Positions 1 through 8,579 of a DNA stretch of 64,000 nucleotides are shown in pieces; the first letter of the stretch is position 1; each line of letters starts with the position of its first letter. The notes beneath the pieces are model-generated. The model was not told the origin of the DNA and did not search any database. It worked only from the letters and a program-made list of their open reading frames with translations. The DNA is from Nocardia colli. Lineage in GTDB: Bacteria; Actinomycetota; Actinomycetes; Mycobacteriales; Mycobacteriaceae. The DNA is taken from contig NZ_VXLC01000022.1 in NCBI RefSeq assembly GCF_008704205.1, forward strand, positions 1 to 64,000, read 5' to 3'. The translations under genes and the position numbers were made by a program.

Positions 1-3000
1 TCCGATCGCACCGACCGTCAGCAGCGCACCCAACGCGATCGCAGCACCCACGGCAAGTACCGCCAGCACCACGGGTGCAGCGACGAGAGCTAGAGCCGTA
101 AAGGCGACCGCACCCGCGGCCAGCAGCGCACCAACCGTCGCAACCGCACCCAGCGCCAGCGCGCCGAACACGATCAGCGCAGGCAGTGCCAGCGCGGCAA
201 GCCCGATCAGGACCGGGAGCGCCAGCGCCGCCAGCGCGATAGCGCCGGCTGCGAGCAAGGCACCGATTGTGAGCACCGCACCGACTGCGAGAACGGCCAG
301 CACCACGGGCGCAGCCACGAGGGCCACGGCCGTAAGCGCAACCGCACCCGCGGCGAGCAGCGCACCGACCGTGATGGCGGCACCAAGAGCCAACGCGCCC
401 AACGCAATCAGCACGGGCAGTGCCAGCGCGATCGCGCCGAGCACGAACGGCGCGGCAAGTACTGCCAGGGCCAGTGCGCCGAGAATGAACGGTGCCGCCA
501 GCGCGGCGAGCGCGACCGCTCCTCCGATGACGAGTGCGCCCAGCACGATCGGGGCGACCACCAGTGCCAGCGCACCGAGTGCCACTGCGCCCGCGACGAG
601 CAACGCACCGAGCACGAACGGCGCAGCCGCCAGAGCCAATGCGCCGAGCACCGCGCCGATTGCCAGAGCGCCGAGCACGAGCGGAGCTGCGAGCACAGCC
701 AGCGCGATTGCGCCGAGCACGAATGGTGCGGCGAGTACAGCCAGCGCCAGCGCACCGAGCACCGGCAATGCCAACGCGGCGATTGCGAGTGCCCCGAGCA
801 CGAATGGCGTTGCGAGAGCGGCGATTGCCACCGCGGCAGCCAGACCGGCCAGCGCGGCAAGCACGGGCGAACCGAGCACCGCGGTGACCACCAAGGCGGC
901 GAAGGCCAAGCCGGCCAGCACGATCAAGGTGCCGACGGTGAGGCTGGCGACGACCACTGCGGCAGCGGTCAGAGCGGCGGCCACCACGGCCACTGCGACG
1001 ACCGCGATTGCGCCGAGTGCAAGGAGGGCCGGCAATCCGGTCCAACCCGCCAGCACCACTACCGCCACCGCGGCGAAGGCCAGAACGGCAAGGGTGACAA
1101 CCGTGCCCAGCGCGAGTGCGCCGAGCGTGGCCAATCCCGCGAGAGTTGCCGCGATGACCGTGACCACGGCGGCCAGGGCCAGCGCGGCCAGGCCGATCGT
1201 GCTGGCGATGCCGAACGCGGTCAGCGCGACGACAGCGGCAAGAGCAAGCGCACCGAGGACGATCGCCCCGACGACACCGATAGCGGCAAGCGCGATCAGC
1301 GCCGGTATGCCGGTCCAGCCGAGCAGCACGACCACCGCCAGCGCAGCGAACGCAAGCACCAGCGTCGTCACCACGCCGGCCAGAGCCAGCGCACCGAGTG
1401 TCACCACCCCGGCCAGACCCAATCCGAGCGCACCGAGCACGACCGCCGCGGTACCGGCGAGCACGGCCAGTGCGACAGCGCCGAGTCCGAGCAGAATCGG
1501 TGCCGCCGCGATCGCCAACACGGCTGCGCCGATGACCAACGCGGTCAGAATCGCGGCACCGGTAGCGATCAGCGCACCGATGCCGATCACCGCACCAAGT
1601 GCCAACGCGCCCAACACGATCAGCGCAAGCGGGGCCAGAACGGCGACTGCGACGACTGCCGCGATCGCGAGCGCACCGAGAACGAACGGTGCAGCAATCG
1701 CAGCAAGTACCACCGCAGCGATCACGGCGGCGGCAACCACCGCCGCGATTGCCAATGCGCCGAGCACGAACGGTGCAGCAATCGCGGCAAGGATCCCGAG
1801 CCCGACCACAGCCGCAATCGCCAACGCGCCAAGCACAAACGGAGCGGCGATCGCGGCAAGGATTCCAAGCCCGACCACAGCCGCAATCGCCAACGCGCCA
1901 AGCACAAACGGAGCGGCGATCGCGGCAAGGATTCCAAGCCCGACCACAGCCGCAATCGCCAACGCGCCAAGCACAAACGGAGCGGCGATCGCGGCAAGGA
2001 TTCCAAGCCCGACCACAGCCGCAATCGCCAACGCGGCAAGCACAAACGGCGCAGCCAGAACTGCGAGTGCGATCAGAGCCGCCACGGCAACCGCGGTGAC
2101 CACTGCGGCGAAGGCGCCGAACGCGAGCAGCGCGGGTCCGCCGAACACGGCGATCACGACCAGTGCGGCGAAGGCCAGCGCCGCCAGAGTGACCGCGCCA
2201 CCGACGGCGAGGCTCGCGAGTGTGGCCACCAGAGCGGTCACGAACGCGGCGATCACCACTACCGACGCCACCAGGCCCGCGCCCACCACGATCGCGGCGA
2301 CCGCGGCGATGATCCCGATCACGATCAGCGCGGGCAATCCGGTCCAGCCCAGCACCACGAAGACGATCGCGGCCGCAAGCGCAAGCACGCCGACCACGAC
2401 CGCGACACCGAATGCGATGGCGGCGAGCGTGATTGCCGTGGGCAACCCCAGCGCGAAGACCGCGACCAGCGCGGCGAACGTCACCGCGGCGATCACGATC
2501 AGCGCGGCGAGGGCGAGCGCGGCCAGCGCGATCGTCTCCACTACGGCGAACACCGTCAGCGCGGCAACCGCGGCGAAGGCCAACGCGCCGAGCGTGACCA
2601 CGCCGACCAGAGCGATCGCGGCCAGCGCGATCAAGGCCGGGATTCCGGTCCAGCCGATCGCCAGCACGACTACCAGCGCGGCGAATCCCAGCACCGCGAT
2701 CGTCGCCACCGCGGCAAGGGCCAGCGCGGCCAGCGTCACCGTGCCGGCGAGACCGAATATGGCGAGGCCGATGACGGCCAGCGCGGGCAATGCCACAGCG
2801 GCCAGCACGATGCCGCCGAGCACCACCAGGACCGGCAGAGCGACGACAGCCAGCACGATCGCACCGATAACCAGCACCGGGATGGCGATCGCGGCCACCA
2901 CGATGGCGCCGACGATCAGCGCCGCGATGATCAGCGGAGCGGCCAGCAGTGCCACCGCACCGACCGCCAACGCACCGACGATCAACACTGTGACGATCAC

Positions 3001-4002
3001 CGGAATCGCCAGCAACGGCAGCGCCGCGTGCCGAGTACTGAACAATCCGTCGTTGTTCAGCATGCTGCGGATTTCGGTCAGCACCGGTTGCAGGGCCTCG
3101 TGCAGCGAGCCTGCCGGGTCCGCCATGAGCTTTCGGATGCCTTCGGCCAAGCCCTGCAACGGATCTCCGTCGCCTACGGTCTGGCCGAGCATCGGGTTCA
3201 GCAGGTCGCGCAGCGCTTGCGCGGGGTCGGGACCGTCCTTGGGGAAGTCGAAGAGGGTGCGGGCCTGGCTGATCAGGTCCTCGATGGGTGAGGCGATCGG
3301 GTCGCGGCGGGCACCGGCCTGCTCGATCGCTTCGTTGACGAACGCGAGCATGTCCTCGACGGGACCGCGCAGCGGACCGCTCGGGAAGGTCGTGTCGGCC
3401 CACCCGGCCAGTTGCTTCAGGTCGACGCCGGTGCTGATGACCTGCTCGGCGACGGCGGCCATCTCGGTGACCGAGGACGGCACGAAGCCGATCGGACTGG
3501 AGGCAGCGGTCGCACCGGGTGCTGCGTTCGGCGTGCCCGCAGGGTGCGGCTGGTCAGCCGGTGTGGCCGGCGGCGTGGTGAAGCCGCGGATCATCTCGCC
3601 CGCGCCTTCGGCCGGGGTGCCTGCGGTGACGTTGTCCAGCGCGTTCAGCGCCTGGTCGATCGCGTTCTGTCCGGCCGGTCCGAGGTTCGTCGCGACATCG
3701 CCGAGTTCGGGGACCGCCGCACCGATGTCCGGCACGGATCCGCCGAATTCGGTGACCGCCCCGTTGATTGTGTCGCCGAGACCCGGCACGGCCGAGTTCA
3801 GGCCGGGGATCAGGTCGGTCGGGTTCGCCGGGATCGGCGGGAACGCGGGAGCTTCGGCCGACGCCTGGCCGGTCGACACCATGACGGTGGCCAGCGATGC
3901 GAACGCGGCCGCCGCGTAGAGGCCCCGGCGATTACGTTTGGTTACCTTGCGATGCTTCGCGGCGCGCTTGGTTGTTCGAGAACGTTCGTTGGCTGCAGAC
4001 AT
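1..4002 (-). CDS. Giant hydrophobic repeat protein, exported, 3' end beyond window
   Basis: The frame is open from an ATG at 4002 to the left edge (1,334 codons, no stop), so the C-terminus is missing. AAAGG lies 7 nt before the ATG. Residues 1-49 form a long signal peptide: a Lys/Arg-rich n-region with RRG, a hydrophobic stretch, and a likely cleavage after ASA. Residues about 50-330 are ordinary, Pro/Gly/Ala-rich sequence. From about residue 335 onward the protein is almost only A, V, L, I and G; I noticed one Glu there by hand, and a recurring GWTG-(I/L)-PAL motif. Part of it is a 23-residue tandem repeat (see 1742-2056). The composition would allow dozens of membrane helices or a very large hydrophobic assembly. 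I do not recognise a family and propose no function. The opposite strand is also open for most of this length, but its product has the Ser/Thr/Ala/Arg composition typical of a shadow frame. Confidence 0.8.
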   Translation of the reverse strand, partial: MSAANERSRTTKRAAKHRKVTKRNRRGLYAAAAFASLATVMVSTGQASAEAPAFPPIPANPTDLIPGLNSAVPGLGDTINGAVTEFGGSVPDIGAAVPELGDVATNLGPAGQNAIDQALNALDNVTAGTPAEGAGEMIRGFTTPPATPADQPHPAGTPNAAPGATAASSPIGFVPSSVTEMAAVAEQVISTGVDLKQLAGWADTTFPSGPLRGPVEDMLAFVNEAIEQAGARRDPIASPIEDLISQARTLFDFPKDGPDPAQALRDLLNPMLGQTVGDGDPLQGLAEGIRKLMADPAGSLHEALQPVLTEIRSMLNNDGLFSTRHAALPLLAIPVIVTVLIVGALAVGAVALLAAPLIIAALIVGAIVVAAIAIPVLVIGAIVLAVVALPVLVVLGGIVLAAVALPALAVIGLAIFGLAGTVTLAALALAAVATIAVLGFAALVVVLAIGWTGIPALIALAAIALVGVVTLGALAFAAVAALTVFAVVETIALAALALAALIVIAAVTFAALVAVFALGLPTAITLAAIAFGVAVVVGVLALAAAIVFVVLGWTGLPALIVIGIIAAVAAIVVGAGLVASVVVIAAFVTALVATLASLAVGGAVTLAALAFAALVVIAVFGGPALLAFGAFAAVVTAVAVAALIALAVLAAPFVLAALAIAAVVGLGILAAIAAPFVLGALAIAAVVGLGILAAIAAPFVLGALAIAAVVGLGILAAIAAPFVLGALAIAAVVGLGILAAIAAPFVLGALAIAAVVAAAVIAAVVLAAIAAPFVLGALAIAAVVAVAVLAPLALIVLGALALGAVIGIGALIATGAAILTALVIGAAVLAIAAAPILLGLGAVALAVLAGTAAVVLGALGLGLAGVVTLGALALAGVVTTLVLAFAALAVVVLLGWTGIPALIALAAIGVVGAIVLGALALAAVVALTAFGIASTIGLAALALAAVVTVIAATLAGLATLGALALGTVVTLAVLAFAAVAVVVLAGWTGLPALLALGAIAVVAVAVVAAALTAAAVVVASLTVGTLIVLAGLAFAALVVTAVLGSPVLAALAGLAAAVAIAALATPFVLGALAIAALALPVLGALALAVLAAPFVLGAIALAVLAAPLVLGALAIGAVLGALALAAAPFVLGALLVAGAVALGALALVVAPIVLGALVIGGAVALAALAAPFILGALALAVLAAPFVLGAIALALPVLIALGALALGAAITVGALLAAGAVALTAVALVAAPVVLAVLAVGAVLTIGALLAAGAIALAALALPVLIGLAALALPALIVFGALALGAVATVGALLAAGAVAFTALALVAAPVVLAVLAVGAAIALGALLTVGAIG
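1742..2056. repeat. 69-bp (23-codon) tandem repeat inside the hydrophobic gene
   Basis: Units begin at 1742, 1811, 1880, 1949 and 2018. The copies at 1811, 1880 and 1949 read identically over all 69 bp. The 1742 copy differs at several third positions, and the 2018 copy diverges after about 40 bp. Each unit encodes 23 hydrophobic residues containing APFVLGALAI, so the array changes length by roughly one potential membrane span per unit without shifting the frame. Confidence 0.9.
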
Positions 4003-4100
4003 GGGAGAACCTTTCGATCGAACAGGTGATGCAGCGAATACACAGCCGGATTCGGCTGGGAATGCTGAGCTCGCGCAGAGCTCTCCGAACGACGATTGGG

Positions 4101-4400
4101 TTAGACCGGTCCGCTTTCACCGGTCGCGCAGACCGCGCGGGACCATCCGCCGTTGGAGCCGACGGTGGTCCCGATCCGGGTGTGCAGAATCCCGCCGATG
4201 TCGCGGCACCGGATGTACGCGTGCTGCCCGACGCCGGCCCCCGGCTCGCAGGTGATCGTGAGCTGGTTGGGCACCGCGTAGTCGGAGGTGCAACCGGACG
4301 GAGGCGGGTCGGCGGCGGCCGAGCCTGCGACGAACGCCGAACACACGATCGTCGATACGTAGACCGCAGCTAATGCTGCGCAGCTGGTGTTTCTGTTCAT
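4101..4400 (-). CDS. Small secreted Cys-containing protein, unknown function
   Basis: The 99-residue product starts at MNRNTSC. An upstream start at 4487 would add 29 residues ahead of an otherwise normal signal peptide, so I prefer 4400. Residues 1-33 are a signal peptide ending in GSAAA before DPPPSG. The mature part of about 65 residues has four cysteines (in SGCTSD, TITCEP, IRCRD and AVCATG), compatible with two disulfides in an exported protein. It lies 98 bp upstream of the giant hydrophobic gene on the same strand and could be cotranscribed with it. No family recognised. Confidence 0.65.
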   Translation of the reverse strand: MNRNTSCAALAAVYVSTIVCSAFVAGSAAADPPPSGCTSDYAVPNQLTITCEPGAGVGQHAYIRCRDIGGILHTRIGTTVGSNGGWSRAVCATGESGPV

Positions 4401-4666
4401 GCACTCAGGCTCGAGGCAGTGCCTGGGCGAGTCAACAAACAAGTTCGTCGATACGCATATCCTCGCAGGTAGAGGCGTTACGACCACTAATCCGCCGCGG
4501 ATTATCTTTACGGGTTACTGATGCAGAAAAACCTTGACATCTCTATTCAGTGGCACAGCTCACTGCCCCCTTAATACGCTCTAGCGATCTTTCAGCAAAC
4601 GTTCGGTGATCCTTCGAATGCTTCTCTCGAACCCGACCAAGCGACCGCTACGCACGCCCGAACGGG

Positions 4667-5116
4667 CTAGCCGATGTGGCCGTTGCTCAACCCGAGTCGC
4701 TCGCCGATGTCGGCGATACTCATGCCGTGATCGTGCGCGTCTTCGATCGCGGTCTGACGGATGCCGGAGAGTTCGGCGATCCGGAGTTGGTAGTGAGTGA
4801 TCAGGTTGCCGGCGAGCTGGGCGCGACGGATCGGATGCGCGACCGATCGGATTTCGTCGACGTCGTCGTCGAGCGGGACGGGCTCCGGCTTCGCGACCGG
4901 CGATCGACCGATGACGAAGGTGCCGCGCCGCGGGACAGTCCGCACCAGCTGTTGATTACTCAGCAACTGGATCGCCTGCCGGATCACCGAACGCGATACA
5001 CCGTGTCGCTCCGCCAGCTCAGCATGACTGGGCAGCTGCGCATCACCCGGAAGCGTCCCGTTGCGGATCCGCCGCGCATAGTCCTCCGCGATGGTGACGT
5101 ATGCCGCCTCGGCCAT
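4667..5116 (-). CDS. GntR-family transcriptional regulator, short form
   Basis: The 149-residue protein has a GntR winged helix at residues 1-70, with the family pattern LPSHAELAERHGVSRSVIRQAI and then the wing RRGTFV. The remaining 75 residues are too short for an FCD or UTRA effector domain. They end in a second helix-turn-helix-like stretch (MSIADIGERLGLSNGHIG), so an effector pocket is unlikely. AAGGG precedes the ATG. Such short GntR proteins in actinomycetes usually lie near mobile or developmental genes; here the target is not evident. A hairpin just upstream (5193-5217) may be its operator. Confidence 0.8.
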   Translation of the reverse strand: MAEAAYVTIAEDYARRIRNGTLPGDAQLPSHAELAERHGVSRSVIRQAIQLLSNQQLVRTVPRRGTFVIGRSPVAKPEPVPLDDDVDEIRSVAHPIRRAQLAGNLITHYQLRIAELSGIRQTAIEDAHDHGMSIADIGERLGLSNGHIG

Positions 5117-5192
5117 CCCGTCGATCCCTTCGTCTGCGGTAACTGGGTTCGAGGGTACGGCGGGGAACGCGATCGCGTCGGAGGCAACTTCG

Positions 5193-5217
5193 GGACCTGT
5201 TGCCTTTCAACAGGTCC
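5193..5217. promoter_or_regulatory. 10-bp perfect inverted repeat upstream of the GntR gene
   Basis: GGACCTGTTG at 5193-5202 and its exact complement at 5208-5217 flank a 5-nt loop. The repeat is 77 bp upstream of the GntR start codon. With no T-tract on either side it fits an operator for autoregulation better than a terminator. This is an inference from position and symmetry. Confidence 0.5.
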
Positions 5218-5474
5218 TAACGCCGTCCACGCATCACCGCGAACCGCCGAATGGGACACAGCTGTGCCGAAACGCCGATCGGGGCGCCGTCACGTCCCGT
5301 TCAGCTGGCGAGGCCCTGTGGTGGGAGGACGATCGCTCGGCCAGGTGATGCTGGTAGCCGACGGACAAGCCTCCGACACGATATTCGTCACGATCCACGA
5401 TTCCGTCGAGATCTGCCGCCGCCACGGCCGGAGCTGAGCCCCGGACTCGCCCCCGACCGGGCGTATGCGATCGG
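5218..5474. other. Intergenic stretch, no convincing gene
   Basis: With 5117-5192 this makes about 358 bp between the GntR gene and the 3' end of the AraC-type gene. A plus-strand reading from GTG 5263 to 5437 gives a basic 57-residue peptide, but its ribosome binding site is poor and no family is recognisable. I treat the stretch as non-coding. Confidence 0.4.
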
Positions 5475-6491
5475 TCAGGCCGGTCGATCGATGGCCGCAC
5501 GGCGAAAGTCGTCCGGCGTGTGGCCGGTCCAGCGGAGGAAGGCGCGGCGCAGCGCGCGGGCGTCGGTGTAGCCGACGCGTGCGGCGACGGATCGGACAGG
5601 CAGATCAGTGTCGCGCAACAAGTCGGTGGCCCGCCGATGGCGTACGGCGTCGACCGTGGCGCGCCAGCTGGTCCCGGCCTCGCCGAGGCGGCGCTGCACG
5701 GTGCGCGGGCTCACCGCGAGCCGCCCGGCGACGCCGTCGAGATCGAGGTCGCCCTCGGCCAACGCTGCGGTCACCGCGGCCTGGAGTTTGTCGTGCCAAC
5801 TCGAGACCGGCCGGGCGGCGGCGAGATTCAATGCGGCGTAATTGCGCAGCACCTGCCCCAGGTGCGGGTCGGCTCCGGTGGGCAGAGCGCCGACGTCGAG
5901 GAAGGTGATCTCGGAATGCGGCGCGCCGAAATCGATACGGCGAGTACCGAACCCGTCCACCAGATGCGTGTACCGGCCGCTTGCGCGATGGGTGAACGCG
6001 ACCCGTACCGGCTCCAACTGCTGGCGGGTGGCCTCGCGCATGCGCCGCAGCATGGTCGCGAGCACGAATTCTTCGACGGGTGCCAGCACCAGCTCCGGTT
6101 CGACGGACGCCGTGGTGCGAATGGTGAGCAGGCTTCCGTCTTGCACGAGTTCCCACTCGACCCCGGGATCGGTCACCACGGCCCGCAACTCGATCACCGT
6201 GCGCAAACTCTCCGCCAGGGTGGCATGGCTGGAGAACAGGTAGTCCCAGACGTGCAGCCTGCCTCGATCGGCTTCTGCGGCCGCGAGCAGCCCAGAACCG
6301 GGACCGGCGGTGGCGTCGATCAATTCCCAGATCCGCCATACCGATTGCGTGGGTACCCGCAACAGGTCGTTTTCGAGATCAGCCGCGTCCAGGCCCGTTT
6401 CGTGGGCCAGTTGCACATCGGCTACGCCAACGTGCAACGCAGTCGCCCGGATCACCGCGGCGGTCCGCGCCGGGATGGTGCCTTCCATCAT
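5475..6491 (-). CDS. AraC-family transcriptional regulator
   Basis: The product is 338 residues from the ATG at 6491 (the first of two adjacent ATGs). A GTG at 6578 in frame would lengthen it by 29 residues that look unlike the family. The N-terminal 200 residues resemble the arabinose-binding-type domain of AraC regulators such as OruR/ArgR2-like proteins. The last 90 residues carry the double HTH, with LAVSPRTVQRRLGEAG in the first and VAARVGYTDARALRRAF plus W-TGHTPDDFR in the second. It is transcribed away from the FMN reductase–MFS–hydrolase–MBL gene set beginning at 6712, separated by 220 bp, so it is the probable activator or repressor of that set. Confidence 0.85.
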   Translation of the reverse strand: MMEGTIPARTAAVIRATALHVGVADVQLAHETGLDAADLENDLLRVPTQSVWRIWELIDATAGPGSGLLAAAEADRGRLHVWDYLFSSHATLAESLRTVIELRAVVTDPGVEWELVQDGSLLTIRTTASVEPELVLAPVEEFVLATMLRRMREATRQQLEPVRVAFTHRASGRYTHLVDGFGTRRIDFGAPHSEITFLDVGALPTGADPHLGQVLRNYAALNLAAARPVSSWHDKLQAAVTAALAEGDLDLDGVAGRLAVSPRTVQRRLGEAGTSWRATVDAVRHRRATDLLRDTDLPVRSVAARVGYTDARALRRAFLRWTGHTPDDFRRAAIDRPA

Positions 6492-6711
6492 CGGCGGAGC
6501 ATAGCGACCGGCAGATAGTTCCAGATGGTCGGTTTTGCGAATGGGGTCCCCATCCAGACGCATACGGTCCCTGTCCACCGCTGCGGTGCGCTCATAGATT
6601 CATGAATGCGAGCGAACCTGCGGCGAATGTGGACAACGAAACCTCGCCCCAGGAGCAGCCCCACGGCTGCGAACTCGCCTGTTCCCTCCACCAGACCGAT
6701 AGGCCGATAGC

Positions 6712-7317
6712 ATGACCAGTCCCGCGAAGATCCTCGGCATCTCCGGCAGCCTGCGCGCGGATTCGCACAACACCGCACTGCTGCGTGCAGCCCAGAAATT
6801 CAGTGCCGGATTCGAGATCGATATCTACGAACGCCTGCGCGAAATCCCGCCCTACGACTTCGATCTCGACAACCCAGCGCAGCGCCCTGCCGTGGTCGCC
6901 GAGCTACGCCGGCGCATCACCGAGGCCGATGGCCTGCTCATCGCCACGCCCGAATTCAACTATTCGGTTCCAGGCGTGCTGAAAAACGCCATCGACTGGG
7001 TTTCCACCGACTGGACCAAGAACGAGGGGCTGCCGCTGCGCCACAAGCCGATCGCCGTCATGGGCGCGGCGCCCACCCAATTCGGTTCTGTCCGTGCGCA
7101 ACTCGCGCTGCGTCAGGTATTCGTGTGGACCGAGAGCGATGTCGTGGTCAAACCGGAGGTGATCGCCTTCCGTTCGCACGAGCGCTTCGACGATGACGGC
7201 AACCTGGTCGACGAGGCCACCATCGAACTCCTGCAGAACCTGCTCACCGCCCTCGCGCGGAAGGTCCACCGGGACATCCGCGACGTGCCGAATCAGCCGA
7301 GCGAGCACGAGGCCTGA
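6712..7317 (+). CDS. NADPH-dependent FMN reductase-type oxidoreductase
   Basis: The 201-residue flavodoxin-fold protein has the FMN phosphate loop GSLRADSHNTALLRAA near residues 11-26 and the family signature PEFNYSVPGVLKNAIDW near residue 80. Members reduce FMN, azo compounds, quinones or chromate with NAD(P)H in the cytoplasm. It is first in a run of four co-directional genes (6712-10228) and divergent from the AraC-type gene, which suggests an inducible detoxification or catabolic set. The natural substrate cannot be told from sequence. Confidence 0.88.
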   Translation: MTSPAKILGISGSLRADSHNTALLRAAQKFSAGFEIDIYERLREIPPYDFDLDNPAQRPAVVAELRRRITEADGLLIATPEFNYSVPGVLKNAIDWVSTDWTKNEGLPLRHKPIAVMGAAPTQFGSVRAQLALRQVFVWTESDVVVKPEVIAFRSHERFDDDGNLVDEATIELLQNLLTALARKVHRDIRDVPNQPSEHEA

Positions 7318-7367
7318 TTCCTCGGTGAGCACCTGACAGATCACGTATTCACCTGGGAGACAACACT

Positions 7368-8522
7368 ATGCGACCAGAACGGATCGCCTGGGCCGGGCTC
7401 GCCGCCATGACCGTATCCTTCGGCCTGAACTTCACCATGGGCGTATTCTTCGCCCCCACCGCGGCCGACTACGGTATCGACGCCGCTGCCATGACCGTCG
7501 CGGCGACCCTCGGCACGACCGTCACCGGCCTGGCACAGCACCCCATCGGGCGACTGCTCGACCGCGTCGGCGCAAAAGCCGTTCTGGTCGGCGGACTGAC
7601 GCTCATCTCGAGCAGCTACCTGGTGCTTTCGGTGGTGGACCGGACTTGGGAATTCATCGCCGCCTACATGCTGCTCGGCGGACTCGGCTTCGCAGCCTCG
7701 TCCACCCTCACCGTCACCACGCTGCTCGGCCGCGTGCACGGCGATCAGGCCGGACCCGCACTCTCGCGCGCGGCGCTCGGCATCAATCTCGGGCAACTGA
7801 TCACTCCCTGGGCCGCCACCACCCTGTTCGACCCGATCGGAGTGCGCCCGACCTACGCCCTGCTCGGCGCGGCCGGTCTCGCCGTGACCGTCTTCCTGGC
7901 GCTGCGCCTGCCCACCTGTCCAGGAACCGGACGGCCGGCGGGTGGCGCGGATTCACTAGCGGGTCGCGGAAAGCTGTTGGTGGTCTTCGGATTACATGCA
8001 GCGACCCTTTACGTGGTGATCCTCATGTTGCCCGAACACGCGACCGAACTCGGCTGGAGTGTCACCGACGCGGGCCGGCTGGTAGCTCTGGCTGCGCTCT
8101 CCGCGGGCCTGAGTTCGGCGGCCATGGCCCGCCTGTTGCGCCGACACAGTCCCGAAAGCCTTTTGTGCGCACTGTATCTGGTCCGCGTGCTCGCATTGGT
8201 CCTGGCGACTTTCGTCCCCGGCGCCGGTGCGCTGGTCGCGACGGCAGTCTTGTTCGGTGCGGCATCGTTCCCCATCGTCCCGCTGACCATGGCGGTCATG
8301 TCGCGGGGCTTGGACCCCGCCCGCATGGGCCGCACCCTGGCACCGGCCTGGATCACCCACCAACTCGCGGCCGCGGCCGGCTTGGGCGCCGCCACCGTCA
8401 TCCACGCACAAACCGACAGCTACCGAGGCTATTTCGCGCTCGGTGTGCTATTCAGCCTGGCCTGCCTGGCACTTTCGACGCCGAGTCGCACCCCGCGAGC
8501 CGAACTCGTCCCCGCGCAGTAG
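7368..8522 (+). CDS. MFS transporter
   Basis: The 384-residue membrane protein has about 11-12 hydrophobic segments and a central break near residues 190-205. The loop between helices 2 and 3 holds an MFS-like motif (GRLLDRVGAKAVLVGG, residues 60-75). The pattern fits the monocarboxylate/oxalate-formate type branch of the superfamily. GGGAG lies upstream of the ATG. Its position between a flavin reductase and an alpha/beta hydrolase suggests uptake or efflux of the compound they act on. Confidence 0.85.
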   Translation: MRPERIAWAGLAAMTVSFGLNFTMGVFFAPTAADYGIDAAAMTVAATLGTTVTGLAQHPIGRLLDRVGAKAVLVGGLTLISSSYLVLSVVDRTWEFIAAYMLLGGLGFAASSTLTVTTLLGRVHGDQAGPALSRAALGINLGQLITPWAATTLFDPIGVRPTYALLGAAGLAVTVFLALRLPTCPGTGRPAGGADSLAGRGKLLVVFGLHAATLYVVILMLPEHATELGWSVTDAGRLVALAALSAGLSSAAMARLLRRHSPESLLCALYLVRVLALVLATFVPGAGALVATAVLFGAASFPIVPLTMAVMSRGLDPARMGRTLAPAWITHQLAAAAGLGAATVIHAQTDSYRGYFALGVLFSLACLALSTPSRTPRAELVPAQ

Positions 8523-8579
8523 CACAACGCCCCGGCCCTGGGCTGTAGCCAATCACCCTTCGATGGAAAGAGAAAGCAA

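Noticed and set aside
1742-2056. Tandem 69-bp repeats considered as a CRISPR array.
   Set aside because: Units are contiguous without spacers, keep reading frame and encode repeats within a protein.
269-3919. A 1,216-codon open frame on the plus strand opposite the giant hydrophobic gene.
   Set aside because: Its product is almost all Ala, Thr, Ser, Pro and Asn, as expected from the complement of Ala/Val/Leu/Ile/Gly codons, and it has no signal or domain. The minus frame has a ribosome binding site and a signal peptide.
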